Shown in pieces: positions 17,479 to 25,636 of a DNA stretch of 64,000 nt. The position numbers were made by a program, and so were the translations under genes. Every line of letters starts with the position of its first letter. The first letter of the stretch is position 1. The notes beneath the pieces are model-generated. The model saw only the letters and a program-made list of their open reading frames with translations, was not told the DNA's origin and did no database searches. The stretch spans positions 202,615 to 266,614 of the forward strand of contig JALHMF010000001.1 in the NCBI GenBank assembly GCA_022844205.1, given 5' to 3'. The DNA is from Xanthobacteraceae bacterium (GTDB taxonomy: Bacteria > Pseudomonadota > Alphaproteobacteria > Rhizobiales > Xanthobacteraceae).

Positions 17479-20460
17479 ATGAAAACTCGCTATGCACGAT
17501 TTCTTGTCAACACAATCAGAGTAGGCATCTCACCCGTCGCCTGTAGCGCGAAGAAATCCGCAAAGTTTGCAATCGGCGTCCTGGCGCTCTTGCTAGCCGG
17601 TCCGGTTTTGGCGCAACAAATACTTCAGCCGGGCGAGGCCGTGGTCACCCGCTTCTCGGGTACTGAAACCCAGACATTACCCGGCGGTCAGCAGACCGTG
17701 GTGATCGATCCGAACGGGATTAGCGCGAGCATTATTGACCTGCGCTCCCCCGCCCGCCCTCCTCAGGGATCGCACTGGATTGAGAAGCCGCAGCGGACAC
17801 CCATTACGGCCCGCCAGATTGGACAAGTCTTTGGCGTAACGCTCGATCAGGGGCCAAACATTTATCTCGCCGCTTCTTCCGCGTTCGGCCTTCATCGCGT
17901 ACCCGGCAATTCCGACTGGATGCAGGGCATGTGGGGCGCTGGCGGAGGGCCGGGCACAATTTACAGACTTGACCGTCAATCCGGATATCAGCCGCGTCCG
18001 TTTGTGAACATCACCCTGAACGGGCGCCCGAATACCGGCGCTGCTCTTGGCAATATCGCGTTCGATCGCTGGAACCAGCAGTTATTCGTGTCAGATCTGG
18101 AAACCGGCATGATCCATCGCATCCGCGCCAGCGATGGCGCCGATCTCGGCTATTTCGATCACGGCGTGCAGGGCCGCAGCGCGTTCACGGATTTCGAGAA
18201 CAAACAGCGCAAGAGCTTGCAGCCTATTCCGTTCAATCCGAATTCGCGTGCGCGCATCAATGATTGTCCGGCTGGCGAATTTCAGTTCAAGCCCGAGTGC
18301 TGGAATTTCGCGCAGAATGGCCGCCGCGTTTGGGGTCTGGGTGTGGGACGTATCGCATCCGGCGGCGATACGCGGCTCTATTATTCGGTCGCCAGCAGCC
18401 CCGATCTCGGCGAGTCCGGATGGTCGGCGTTACCCGAGGACGAAAAACGAAACTCAGTTTGGTCGGTTCGAATCCTGTCGGGCGGGGCGTTCGATCCTTC
18501 GGATGTACGGCGCGAATTCATATTGCCGGATTTCTTCATTTCCCAGCAGGAAGCGGCGCAGGCGGGCTACAGCCGGCCGGTAACGGATATCTCGTTTCCG
18601 ACCTGCACCGACCGTCCAGTGATGCTGATTGCAGAGCGCGGCGGAGTTCGCAATCTCGGATTGGCGGCCAGCAGCCCGTTCGCGACCCCACATGAATCTC
18701 GCGCCATCCGTTACGAATTGCATCGCGACGGATCGTGGCGTCCGGTCGGACGTTACGATGTGGGCGCGTATGCCCGGTTCAACGAAGGGCCGCCGCAGAT
18801 GTATGCAAATTGCGCAGGCGGCATCGCCTTTGCCCCCGGATATTCGCAGGCTTGGACACTCGATCCTCGCCAGCCGGATCAATTTGTATGGATAACGGGT
18901 GACTCGCTGTGCTCGCCGGCTGGACTTTGCAATGATCCGTCGTTTTTGGCGAACACCCAGCCCTCAGCCGGCGATCCGACTGAAGTGCACGGTATTCAGG
19001 GTCAAATCGAAAGCGCTTACGGCGAACTCGTTCCACAAGGTGCGTATTCCACGACGCCCAAGCCACAACAAGCCAGCTACACCACCGCCGCGGTCGGCCT
19101 CGATCAGGCGTTTATGGTCGATACGGACCCCATGATCGAGGCTAGCGGCAGTGTTATTTATGACGAATTGACCCGCGACGACTCGACGAAGATCGGTGAC
19201 ATCGCCATTTACGAATTCTGCCAGGTCCAGCAAGTCGGCTTCGTCCCGATTCTCGCTGCGCCTCCATTGTTGATTTATGAGGCCGGGCACTTGCCGCAGG
19301 AAAGCCACCTGCGTTTCGCTTCCCACAGCATCCAATTCAGTCATTACCGGTACGGCTCACACTGGCCGTTGATGAGCCATAACCAATGGGGTTCGCATTT
19401 CCCCGCCGGCTCCATGAAGCATTTCCCGATCGGTTCGTTCCAGCACTTCCCTCCTGGTTCCGTGCATTTCCCGATCGGCTCGGTCAAACACATACCTTTC
19501 GGCTCGGTACAGCATTTACCCATTGGCTCGCTCAAGCATGTACCGCTGGGCTCGCTGAAGCACTTCCCGATTGGCTCGCTCCAGCACTTCCCGATTGGCT
19601 CGATAAATCATTTGCCGATTGGCTCGGTGAAACATGCTCCGATCAATTCGATCAAACATAATGTTGCGATATCGAATTTGAAGGGACACGGCATTATCGA
19701 CTCGCAGAAGCATCAACCTGCCGCATCACTCAAGCATACGCCTGCGATATCAAATCTGAAGGGACACGGCATTATCGACTCGCAGAAGCATCAACCCGCC
19801 GCATCACTCAAGCATACGCCTGCGATCTCGAATCTGAAGGGACACGGCATTATCGACTCGCAGAAGCATCAACCTGCCGCATCACTCAAGCATACGCCTG
19901 CGATATCGAATCTGAAGGGACACGGCATTATCGACTCACAGAAGGCGCAGCATCAGCCTGTTGGCTCACTGAAGCACACACCTGCAATCTCGAACCTGAA
20001 GGCTCATCTGCCTGTGGATTCACAGAAGGCGCAGCATCAGCCCGCCGGGTCGTTGAAACACACGCCGGCCATTTCGAATATCAAGCAGCATCAGCCGGTG
20101 GACTCGCAGAAGGCGCAGCACCAGCCTATTGGCTCGGTGAAGCAGCACCTACCCGTTGGCTCCGTGAAGCAGCACCTACCCGTTGGCTCCGTGAAGCAGC
20201 ACCTACCCGTTGGCTCCGTGAAGCAGCACCTACCCGTTGGCTCCGTGAAGCAGCACCTACCAGTTGGCTCGATCAAAATTCACCAGCCTGTCGGTTCGGT
20301 GAAGCAGCATGTACCTGCTGGCTCCATCAAAATTCACCAGCCCGTCGGTTCGGTGAAGCAACATGTGCCCGCCGGTTCAGTGAAACAGCACGTCCCCGCC
20401 GGTTCGGTGAAGCACGCACCGGCGGCTTCGGCCGCGAAAATTCCGAAGGACTCGAAATAG
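17479..20460 (+). CDS. Secreted protein with long C-terminal tandem repeats
   Basis: Unrecognised family, about 993 residues. A signal peptide (KFAIGVLALLLAGPVLA, cleaved before QQ) is followed by a 600-residue domain with recurring strands such as IAFDRWNQQLFVSDLETG and VWGLGVGRI, which suggests a beta-propeller. The last 340 or so residues are tandem repeats: 8-9-mers like KHFPIGSV and KQHLPVGSV, and 26-residue units beginning KGHGIIDSQKHQPA. ATG at 17479 gives the best signal peptide; 17455 and 17443 are alternatives. It is probably extracellular. The next gene is also secreted and may be its partner. Confidence 0.75.
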   Translation: MKTRYARFLVNTIRVGISPVACSAKKSAKFAIGVLALLLAGPVLAQQILQPGEAVVTRFSGTETQTLPGGQQTVVIDPNGISASIIDLRSPARPPQGSHWIEKPQRTPITARQIGQVFGVTLDQGPNIYLAASSAFGLHRVPGNSDWMQGMWGAGGGPGTIYRLDRQSGYQPRPFVNITLNGRPNTGAALGNIAFDRWNQQLFVSDLETGMIHRIRASDGADLGYFDHGVQGRSAFTDFENKQRKSLQPIPFNPNSRARINDCPAGEFQFKPECWNFAQNGRRVWGLGVGRIASGGDTRLYYSVASSPDLGESGWSALPEDEKRNSVWSVRILSGGAFDPSDVRREFILPDFFISQQEAAQAGYSRPVTDISFPTCTDRPVMLIAERGGVRNLGLAASSPFATPHESRAIRYELHRDGSWRPVGRYDVGAYARFNEGPPQMYANCAGGIAFAPGYSQAWTLDPRQPDQFVWITGDSLCSPAGLCNDPSFLANTQPSAGDPTEVHGIQGQIESAYGELVPQGAYSTTPKPQQASYTTAAVGLDQAFMVDTDPMIEASGSVIYDELTRDDSTKIGDIAIYEFCQVQQVGFVPILAAPPLLIYEAGHLPQESHLRFASHSIQFSHYRYGSHWPLMSHNQWGSHFPAGSMKHFPIGSFQHFPPGSVHFPIGSVKHIPFGSVQHLPIGSLKHVPLGSLKHFPIGSLQHFPIGSINHLPIGSVKHAPINSIKHNVAISNLKGHGIIDSQKHQPAASLKHTPAISNLKGHGIIDSQKHQPAASLKHTPAISNLKGHGIIDSQKHQPAASLKHTPAISNLKGHGIIDSQKAQHQPVGSLKHTPAISNLKAHLPVDSQKAQHQPAGSLKHTPAISNIKQHQPVDSQKAQHQPIGSVKQHLPVGSVKQHLPVGSVKQHLPVGSVKQHLPVGSVKQHLPVGSIKIHQPVGSVKQHVPAGSIKIHQPVGSVKQHVPAGSVKQHVPAGSVKHAPAASAAKIPKDSK
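19399..20420 (+). repeat. Coding tandem-repeat array in the secreted protein
   Basis: Three blocks occur in order: degenerate 24-27-bp units coding for xHxPIGSx (19,399-19,650); about four 78-bp units that are nearly identical at the DNA level (about 19,680-19,990); and 27-bp units coding for KQHLPVGSV, five of them almost perfect (20,140-20,280). The DNA identity points to recent expansion. Copy number is likely to vary between strains. Confidence 0.9.
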
Positions 20461-20563
20461 CTATAGGACTGCAACGCAAAACTAGATTGAGGACGATAGC
20501 GGAGCACGCGACATTGGCTTAAGACTTCGACCGAAGGCGGATGTGCGGGAGTTGTATAGAGTA

Positions 20564-21694
20564 ATGCCTCGGTCACGGAGCGCAGTCGCGACCCGCATGA
20601 TGCTTCTTTCGGGCATCGTCGCAACGATGTTGGTTGCGCTCACCGGCTTTCAGGCCGGCGCGGAGTATAAGCGACCGCGTCTTTATACCAATCAGAACTA
20701 TCTCGAAGACGCGATGAAGGACACCGAGCTTCCGCTCGACAATCCGAAAGCCATGCTCGAATGGGTGCTTGGCAGTTTGCCGGATCGCGTAAAAGTGTAT
20801 CCGACCGAAAGCTACTACTACTTCAATTTCTATCATCAGGGAATCCGCTACGCAGGCAATCTGCGGCTCGATGCCAAGGATCGCGACGAGGGCAAACTTC
20901 ATTTCGCCTATTTCGAGGATTTGCAGGAGTGGACCGAAAATGCGTTCATCAACTACAGCCATTTGGGCGAAGCGGATGGCGTCAAGGTCGAACGCATCGG
21001 CCCGCTGATGTATCGGGTCTCGTTTGCAAATAAGTCCGTGATTTTTGAACTGAACGATCTGTCGAAGGTCGTGCCGCCGCCATATCTGCTTGCGCCCGAC
21101 GAGAAATATATTGGCCCCGTTTTCGACGAGTCGGGAATGCGATTCTTTCTTCTTTTTAATCCAAAACTGAAATTGTTTCTCTACATCCTGGATGAGACGG
21201 TCAGAATCCCCGATCAATTACGCATGACACCGGGAACCAATCGCATCCTGGTCGGAACCAGAACGGGTTTTGCCTACTATCAGGACTTCCGGGTCAATCG
21301 GAAAATCCTGATTGGCGTTTTTGACGCCAATTCGCGCGTCAACAATCAGTTCGACGGTCCGTTCGATCAGTTACCCGACAGTTTTGTCGATGGCGATGCG
21401 TTACGTGATGCTATCCTCGCCGTTGAGCCGAGCCTGAAAGGCAAGATTGATCGCTTTGGCGGCTCCGACGACGGATCGGGGCGTTTTCTGGTCGCGCCCT
21501 ACACGTACTACCGCACCCTGGACGAGCTTTATGTTTTCCATCAGTGCACGACCGACAAGCGCGTGCCGCGCGACGCTTATTATCAGTGTTTCGCCGTCGA
21601 TGCGAATGACTACGGTGTTTCGACCCTGCTTCCTTATCCATTAAAAAAGCTCGCCAGCGAGGGGCAAAAGAAGACGAAGAAACGAGCCAAATAG
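20564..21694 (+). CDS. Secreted protein of unknown function
   Basis: 376 residues, no family recognised. The N-terminus MPRSRSAVATRMMLLSGIVATMLVALTGFQAGA is a typical signal peptide; this ATG has GGGAG about 12 bases upstream, while a GTG at 20,543 would add seven residues. The mature part is rich in aromatic residues (ESYYYFNFYHQG, PYTYYRTLDELYVFHQC), with two cysteines near the end, and ends in a lysine-rich tail. It lies about 100 bp after the repeat protein, in the same orientation, inside element I. Export or a cell-surface role is likely; no enzyme motif is visible. Confidence 0.7.
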   Translation: MPRSRSAVATRMMLLSGIVATMLVALTGFQAGAEYKRPRLYTNQNYLEDAMKDTELPLDNPKAMLEWVLGSLPDRVKVYPTESYYYFNFYHQGIRYAGNLRLDAKDRDEGKLHFAYFEDLQEWTENAFINYSHLGEADGVKVERIGPLMYRVSFANKSVIFELNDLSKVVPPPYLLAPDEKYIGPVFDESGMRFFLLFNPKLKLFLYILDETVRIPDQLRMTPGTNRILVGTRTGFAYYQDFRVNRKILIGVFDANSRVNNQFDGPFDQLPDSFVDGDALRDAILAVEPSLKGKIDRFGGSDDGSGRFLVAPYTYYRTLDELYVFHQCTTDKRVPRDAYYQCFAVDANDYGVSTLLPYPLKKLASEGQKKTKKRAK

Positions 21695-21926
21695 CCAATC
21701 GCAGCAAGAGTCAGAAGATTCTTCGAACGCTTCGGAAAAACCCGATCTCCCCGAAGGCTTCCCTTGCTTCTGATCCCATCGGGGGGCGCAGAACCCATCG
21801 CTGCATAGCGCGCTTGCGGGCTGATCGGCAGCGAAGTCATCAGTCCGATTTCTCGAGTGTCCAGGTCAAAAACTTGGAAGGCGCGTTCGATACACTCCGC
21901 ACCACGGGAAACTTGCATATTTTTCC

Positions 21927-21958
21927 AAATGTCCGCTTTGGGTCAGAAGCAGACATTT
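21927..21958. repeat. TGTCCGC-type dispersed palindrome, copy 1
   Basis: AAATGTC (21,927-21,933) pairs with GACATTT (21,952-21,958) around CGCTTTGGGTCAGAAGCA. The same element, diverged, recurs at 28,331, 29,865, 44,649 and 45,265 and in related form at 23,821 and 39,797. The gap 21,695-22,099 contains no gene, only this repeat and the attachment-site arm. Confidence 0.7.
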
Positions 21959-21998
21959 CCTGCGAGTCAGGATTTGACAGCACTCAAATCAGCATCGA

Positions 21999-22058
21999 TT
22001 CACCGCTTTGTGAACCGGCTTATTGTGAACTAAAAAAGCGGTACCCAAAAAGTACCCA
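21999..22058. promoter_or_regulatory. Right-end arm of element I
   Basis: TTCACCGCTTTGTGAA (21,999-22,014) is followed by repeated (G/A)GTACCC at 22,040 and 22,051. The same 16-mer precedes the next tRNA copy at 50,838-50,853, where it is followed by a different direct repeat. These look like element-end recognition sites, with the GTACCC repeats as arm-type sites of a lost integrase. Confidence 0.6.
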
Positions 22059-22099
22059 GCGCATTGTTCACCCCGCCGATATAGTAATCTCAAAGACTT

Positions 22100-22136
22100 G
22101 CGGGCGTAGTTCAGTGGTAGAACGACAGCTTCCCAA
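22100..22136 (+). repeat. Attachment-site copy 2: 5' half of tRNA-Gly(CCC)
   Basis: Identical to the first 37 bases of copy 1 and ending in the anticodon loop (CCCAA). An integrase gene begins 143 bp downstream. It is the left boundary of element II and the right boundary of element I. Confidence 0.92.
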
Positions 22137-22258
22137 TTTGATTTTATAGTTTTGCATTGTTTCTCATAGCGACCAGAAACATATGTTTCTGTTGCGTTTT
22201 TAAGCCGTCTGACTCACATGCTGTCTCATCGCTCCGCGCCTCTAATCGCGCGATTGGT

Positions 22259-22280
22259 GAGCCTAATGTGAGCCTAAAAA
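22259..22280 (+). promoter_or_regulatory. Left-end arm repeats of element II
   Basis: Two direct GAGCCTAA repeats (22,259 and 22,269) lie directly before the integrase ATG. Three more AGCCTAAA repeats occur at the other end of the element (50,865, 50,880, 50,891). They fit arm-type integrase sites and may also let the integrase repress itself. Confidence 0.6.
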
Positions 22281-23422
22281 TGCCAATAGGTATCTTGACT
22301 GATCTACGTGTGCGACAGCTTAAATCGAGTGACGCGCAGGTAACGTATTGGGACAAGCAGCTTCGCGGTTTTGGCGTGCGCGTAGGCCCACACCGCAAGA
22401 CGTGGATCGTGATGCGCGGCAAGACGCGCAATCGGATAACGCTCGGGCACTACCCGGCACTTGGGCTTAGCGACGCTCGCAAAAAGGCGATGTCATTACT
22501 TTCGGAAACACCAACGAGCGTCGCGACGCGCATCAATTTCGAAGACGCGCTTGAAAAGTTTCTCAAACTTCATTGCGAACCAAATTACAAACCGCGATCA
22601 CGGCGCGAAACCGAGCGCACCTTGCGCAGTCACTTCCTTCCGTCATTCGCCAAGGCTGCACTTTACAAGATCACCGATCGAGATATTGGCGACGTGCTGG
22701 AGAAGATGAGCAAGACTCCGAGTGAAGCCAACCACACCTTCGCACATATCCGCACCTTCTTCCGGTGGTGCGCGAAGCCTCCGCGTCGCTATGTACAACG
22801 TTCGCCGTGCGAGGGCATGGAGATGCCCTACAGGACGACGCCACGAAGGCGTGTCCTGACCGATACAGAGCTGAAGACGGTTTGGCGGGCTGCGGATCGT
22901 GTTGGCTATCCGTTCGGTACTATTCTGAAATTACTTATCCTAACGGGGCAGCGATGGGGAGAAATCGCGTCGCTGCGGTGGGAGTACATCGACAGCAAGA
23001 AACGAACCGTCATGCTACCCGAGACCAAAAACAAACGTGTGCACACATTTCCTTATGGGATATCAGCGGCGGCTATTATCGCCACCATCCCCCGTCGTAA
23101 TAGCACTACGTTGCTTTTTCCGGGCCGTAGCGACGACACCCCTTGGAATGGCGCGGGAAAGTCAAAGTTTCTGATGAAGCAGGATTGCCCGATAGCAGAT
23201 TGGACTATTCACGACCTGCGCCGGACGTTCGCAACCAATCTTGCAGCTCTTAATACTCTTCCGCACGTAGTCGAGCGTCTGCTCAATCATTCGAGCGGCA
23301 CGATCAGCGGCGTCGCCGCTATCTATAACCGCCACGCCTATATGGCTGAGATGCGTGAAGCCATTCTGGGATGGGAAAATCACTTGGTCGCCTTGATCAA
23401 TCCGCTCCGACGCGTTGCGTGA
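22280..23422 (+). CDS. P4-type tyrosine integrase of element II
   Basis: Site-specific recombinase, 380 residues. The N-terminal Arm-DNA-binding (DUF4102-type) domain is seen in LTDLRVRQLKSSD and YWDKQLRGFGVRVG. The catalytic domain has box I arginine in LTGQRWGEIASLRW, HDLRRTFATN (HxxR), LNHSSG, and the tyrosine in AAIYNRHAY. The ATG at 22,280 lies right after two arm repeats; a longer frame from 22,157 adds 41 unsupported residues. Position next to the tRNA half marks it as the element's own integrase. Confidence 0.93.
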   Translation: MPIGILTDLRVRQLKSSDAQVTYWDKQLRGFGVRVGPHRKTWIVMRGKTRNRITLGHYPALGLSDARKKAMSLLSETPTSVATRINFEDALEKFLKLHCEPNYKPRSRRETERTLRSHFLPSFAKAALYKITDRDIGDVLEKMSKTPSEANHTFAHIRTFFRWCAKPPRRYVQRSPCEGMEMPYRTTPRRRVLTDTELKTVWRAADRVGYPFGTILKLLILTGQRWGEIASLRWEYIDSKKRTVMLPETKNKRVHTFPYGISAAAIIATIPRRNSTTLLFPGRSDDTPWNGAGKSKFLMKQDCPIADWTIHDLRRTFATNLAALNTLPHVVERLLNHSSGTISGVAAIYNRHAYMAEMREAILGWENHLVALINPLRRVA

Positions 23423-23537
23423 TGCCATGTTTAGCTATGTGCACGTTGCTTGGTCTTATATCTGATCCTATGCTCTGTCTTGCCCGCTAGCGAGTTCACT
23501 GGCGGCGTTGCAACGCCCCTCAAACAAGGGGTTTGCA

Positions 23538-23744
23538 ATGACCACTACAAAACTGGTTAGCAAGAAAGAGCTAAAGAGTTTATTCGGAATACCGTACTCT
23601 TTCGCTCACATCGCGCGGCTCGAAGCTGCTGGGAACTTCCCGAAACGGATACGACTCGGTCAGTGCAGAGTGGCGTGGTTGGTCGAAGAAGTACAAGACT
23701 GGATAGACGAGCGCATCGCTAACCGCGAGCACTCTCCTTCTTAA
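23538..23744 (+). CDS. AlpA-family excisionase/regulator
   Basis: 68-residue AlpA/MerR-like HTH protein (VSKKELKSLFGIPYSFAHI, FPKRIRLGQCRVAWLVEEV, DWIDERI). Small AlpA proteins direct excision of P4-like elements. ATG at 23,538 has GGGG six bases upstream; the longer frame is not needed. It follows the integrase by 115 bp and ends at a strong terminator. The equivalent gene in element III is at 52,334. Confidence 0.85.
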   Translation: MTTTKLVSKKELKSLFGIPYSFAHIARLEAAGNFPKRIRLGQCRVAWLVEEVQDWIDERIANREHSPS

Positions 23745-23751
23745 AGGGCGA

Positions 23752-23779
23752 GGGGCCTGGTTCCACCCAGGCCCCTTTT
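23752..23779 (+). terminator. Intrinsic terminator after alpA-like gene
   Basis: GGGGCCTGG and CCAGGCCCC form a perfect 9-bp stem with loop TTCCAC, followed by TTTT. Confidence 0.9.
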
Positions 23780-23820
23780 GCGTTCCTAGGTCGTGAACTC
23801 TAAATGCACCAGGAGCCATA

Positions 23821-23875
23821 AGCGGACATCAAACCGGCGGCCGTCACTTCCGATATGTGTCAACAGCGGACATTC
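23821..23875. repeat. Dispersed repeat of the AGCGGACAT type
   Basis: AGCGGACAT at the left and AACAGCGGACAT at the right bound a segment with GGCGGCCGTCACTTCCGATATGTG-like sequence, which closely matches 39,797-39,870. The rest of 23,880-24,126 is A+T-richer leader for the pilin gene with no coding signal. Confidence 0.5.
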
Positions 23876-24126
23876 TCTTAATCGCCACTACCGACATCTT
23901 CTTTTCAGCCGGGGCAATTCTGTCTTACTAGATTGAATAGAGCTATCTTTTCCCAATTCGATTGAAACCTATTTTTAGCGCGTTAGAGCGGACGTATCTT
24001 AAGATTCGATTCAGCCTCTTACATAAAGTAAGATTTTCGGCATTCGATAAATCGAATCCTTATAGGTGTGCGGTATTCCATGGCCACTAACCGGGAAAAA
24101 ACCCGGCAACCTTGGGAGATGTGTCA

Positions 24127-24285
24127 ATGGTTCTTCGTAACTTCATCCGTGACGAATCTGGCGCCACGGCCATCGAATACGGCCTCATCGCCGCTTGCAT
24201 TTCGATCGCGATCATCACTGTCGCGACCAACGTCGGCTCGAAGCTGAACTCGACCTTCACGCAGGTTCAGACCGCTCTGAAGTAA
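24127..24285 (+). CDS. Flp/Fap-type pilin
   Basis: 52-residue type IVb pilin precursor, too short for most gene finders. It reads MVLRNFIRDESGATAIEYG followed by a hydrophobic helix LIAACISIAIITVA and a short polar tail, exactly the Flp pilin plan: prepilin peptidase cleavage occurs before the ATAIEYGL segment. In the family the product forms tight-adherence pili. No tad assembly genes are present in the window, so secretion would rely on genes elsewhere. A hairpin (CCGGG, A6 loop, CCCGG) and TTGGGAGA precede the ATG. Confidence 0.9.
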   Translation: MVLRNFIRDESGATAIEYGLIAACISIAIITVATNVGSKLNSTFTQVQTALK

Positions 24286-24316
24286 TCGAGCAGGTTCCGT
24301 CACAAGAAATACAACA

Positions 24317-24341
24317 GGCCCCGGCATCGCTGGGGCCTTTT
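24317..24341 (+). terminator. Intrinsic terminator after the pilin gene
   Basis: GGCCCC and GGGGCC, extended by GGC/GCT, make a strong stem with loop ATC, followed by TTTT. It insulates the pilin gene from the convergent GGDEF gene. Confidence 0.9.
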
Positions 24342-24365
24342 GTTCGTGCCAAGCCTCTCAAATTT

Positions 24366-25331
24366 TTAGCCAATTTCTGAAGACTGACTTTGTAATTTAA
24401 GCGCGTCTTCCATTTGTCCGTGCAGCCCACGCCATTCGTCATGGTTACTCATGAGCGTAAAAGTATCCGATGCAATGATCTGGTCGCGGCCTGATTTTTT
24501 AGCTTGGTACATCGCTATGTCTGCACGACGGAGCATCCGATCTATAGCGTCGCCCTGTTCCCACTCTGCAACACCAAAGCTACAGGTAATGTTGAAAACT
24601 TGGCCTTCATGCTCAAAGCACAGCGCCCTGATAGATTGTTGCAGTTCGCTGGCGCATTCTAATGCATCCGCAACCGTACCATAAACCAGCAAACAAAATT
24701 CTTCTCCACCAAGCCGACCTGCAATTCCATCAGTTAGCTTCGTTTGAGTGCCAACCGCAGTCAAAACACGATCGCCCATTTCATGTCCATACGTGTCATT
24801 GATCCGTTTAAAGTGGTCGATGTCGAACATGATTGCTGACAGCGCCTTTCCGGTTTCTGTTGCAAGACATGCTTCTGTAGCACTATCAAAGAAAGCGCGA
24901 CGATTGAGCAGGCCAGTAAGTGAGTCTATCGTCGCGTATTGAATTAATTGCTGCTTCATCGACGTCACACGATCGGCAAGCCTAAGGCGCGCACGCAACT
25001 CATCTGGATTCGGCGGTTTATGAATAAAGTCGTCAGCACCATTGTCGAGCGCCTTGACTGCCAGATAATAGTCGTCAGTTGACGACATCAAGACTATGTG
25101 CAGTGCCCGACGCGTCCCGCTCAATTTGCGAGCGGCAGCGCAAAGTTCGATTCCTGAAATATTGATGGGCAGAGTACTGGTAATCAGGGCGCGGACATCG
25201 CGATCTTGTGTGATGCACGCAAGTGCTTCGAGCCCGTCGGCGAAGGCGAGCACATCATGACCGCCTTCTTCAATGAGCCGCGTCATGGCTCGCTGAACCG
25301 CGCTGCTCGGATCGACCAGCACAATACGCAT
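24366..25331 (-). CDS. Receiver-like/GGDEF diguanylate cyclase
   Basis: 321 residues: an N-terminal receiver-like domain (1-120) and a GGDEF domain (about 130-290). The GGEEF active site is intact in GRLGGEEFCLL, as are FDIDHFKRINDTYGH and ADIAMYQAKKSGR, so c-di-GMP synthesis is likely. The receiver is degenerate: the segment ALITSTLPI has Ser/Thr where the phosphorylated Asp should be, though the acidic D7 and K (HKPP) remain. The inhibitory RxxD site reads KLTD. It is convergent with the pilin gene. Confidence 0.88.
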   Translation of the reverse strand: MRIVLVDPSSAVQRAMTRLIEEGGHDVLAFADGLEALACITQDRDVRALITSTLPINISGIELCAAARKLSGTRRALHIVLMSSTDDYYLAVKALDNGADDFIHKPPNPDELRARLRLADRVTSMKQQLIQYATIDSLTGLLNRRAFFDSATEACLATETGKALSAIMFDIDHFKRINDTYGHEMGDRVLTAVGTQTKLTDGIAGRLGGEEFCLLVYGTVADALECASELQQSIRALCFEHEGQVFNITCSFGVAEWEQGDAIDRMLRRADIAMYQAKKSGRDQIIASDTFTLMSNHDEWRGLHGQMEDALKLQSQSSEIG

Positions 25332-25636
25332 AACAACTCCAAAGATTTCGCGGGTTTTAGAGCAAGCAGATTAACAGCTGATTAACTTATGTTCGCATCC
25401 CCGACAGTGGAAAAACTGTGCGCTTCGATCTCACAGTCTCGAATTATCGCCAATGCCAATGGACTCGGATCAGTCAAAACGAAAATCGATCAATCAAAAA
25501 TTAGTCAAGCGGAAGAAATGTCCACTAGGGCTAACGGCGCAATAACTGCGCCATCGTAATTAGGACATAACAAGGGAGGCCTGCGCTGAAAATTATTAGC
25601 CATACGTGGGCAGCAAGACTGCGCGCGGCAGGGAAC

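Noticed and set aside
19399-20420. CRISPR-like appearance of the regular repeats
   Set aside because: The units are multiples of 3, stay in frame, have no unique spacers and code for the repeat tail of a secreted protein.
24060-24126. Riboswitch before the pilin gene
   Set aside because: The leader has a CCGGG/CCCGG hairpin and CCCGGCAACC, which recalls SAM-I or c-di-GMP motifs, but no complete aptamer can be drawn. I treat it as a simple hairpin leader.
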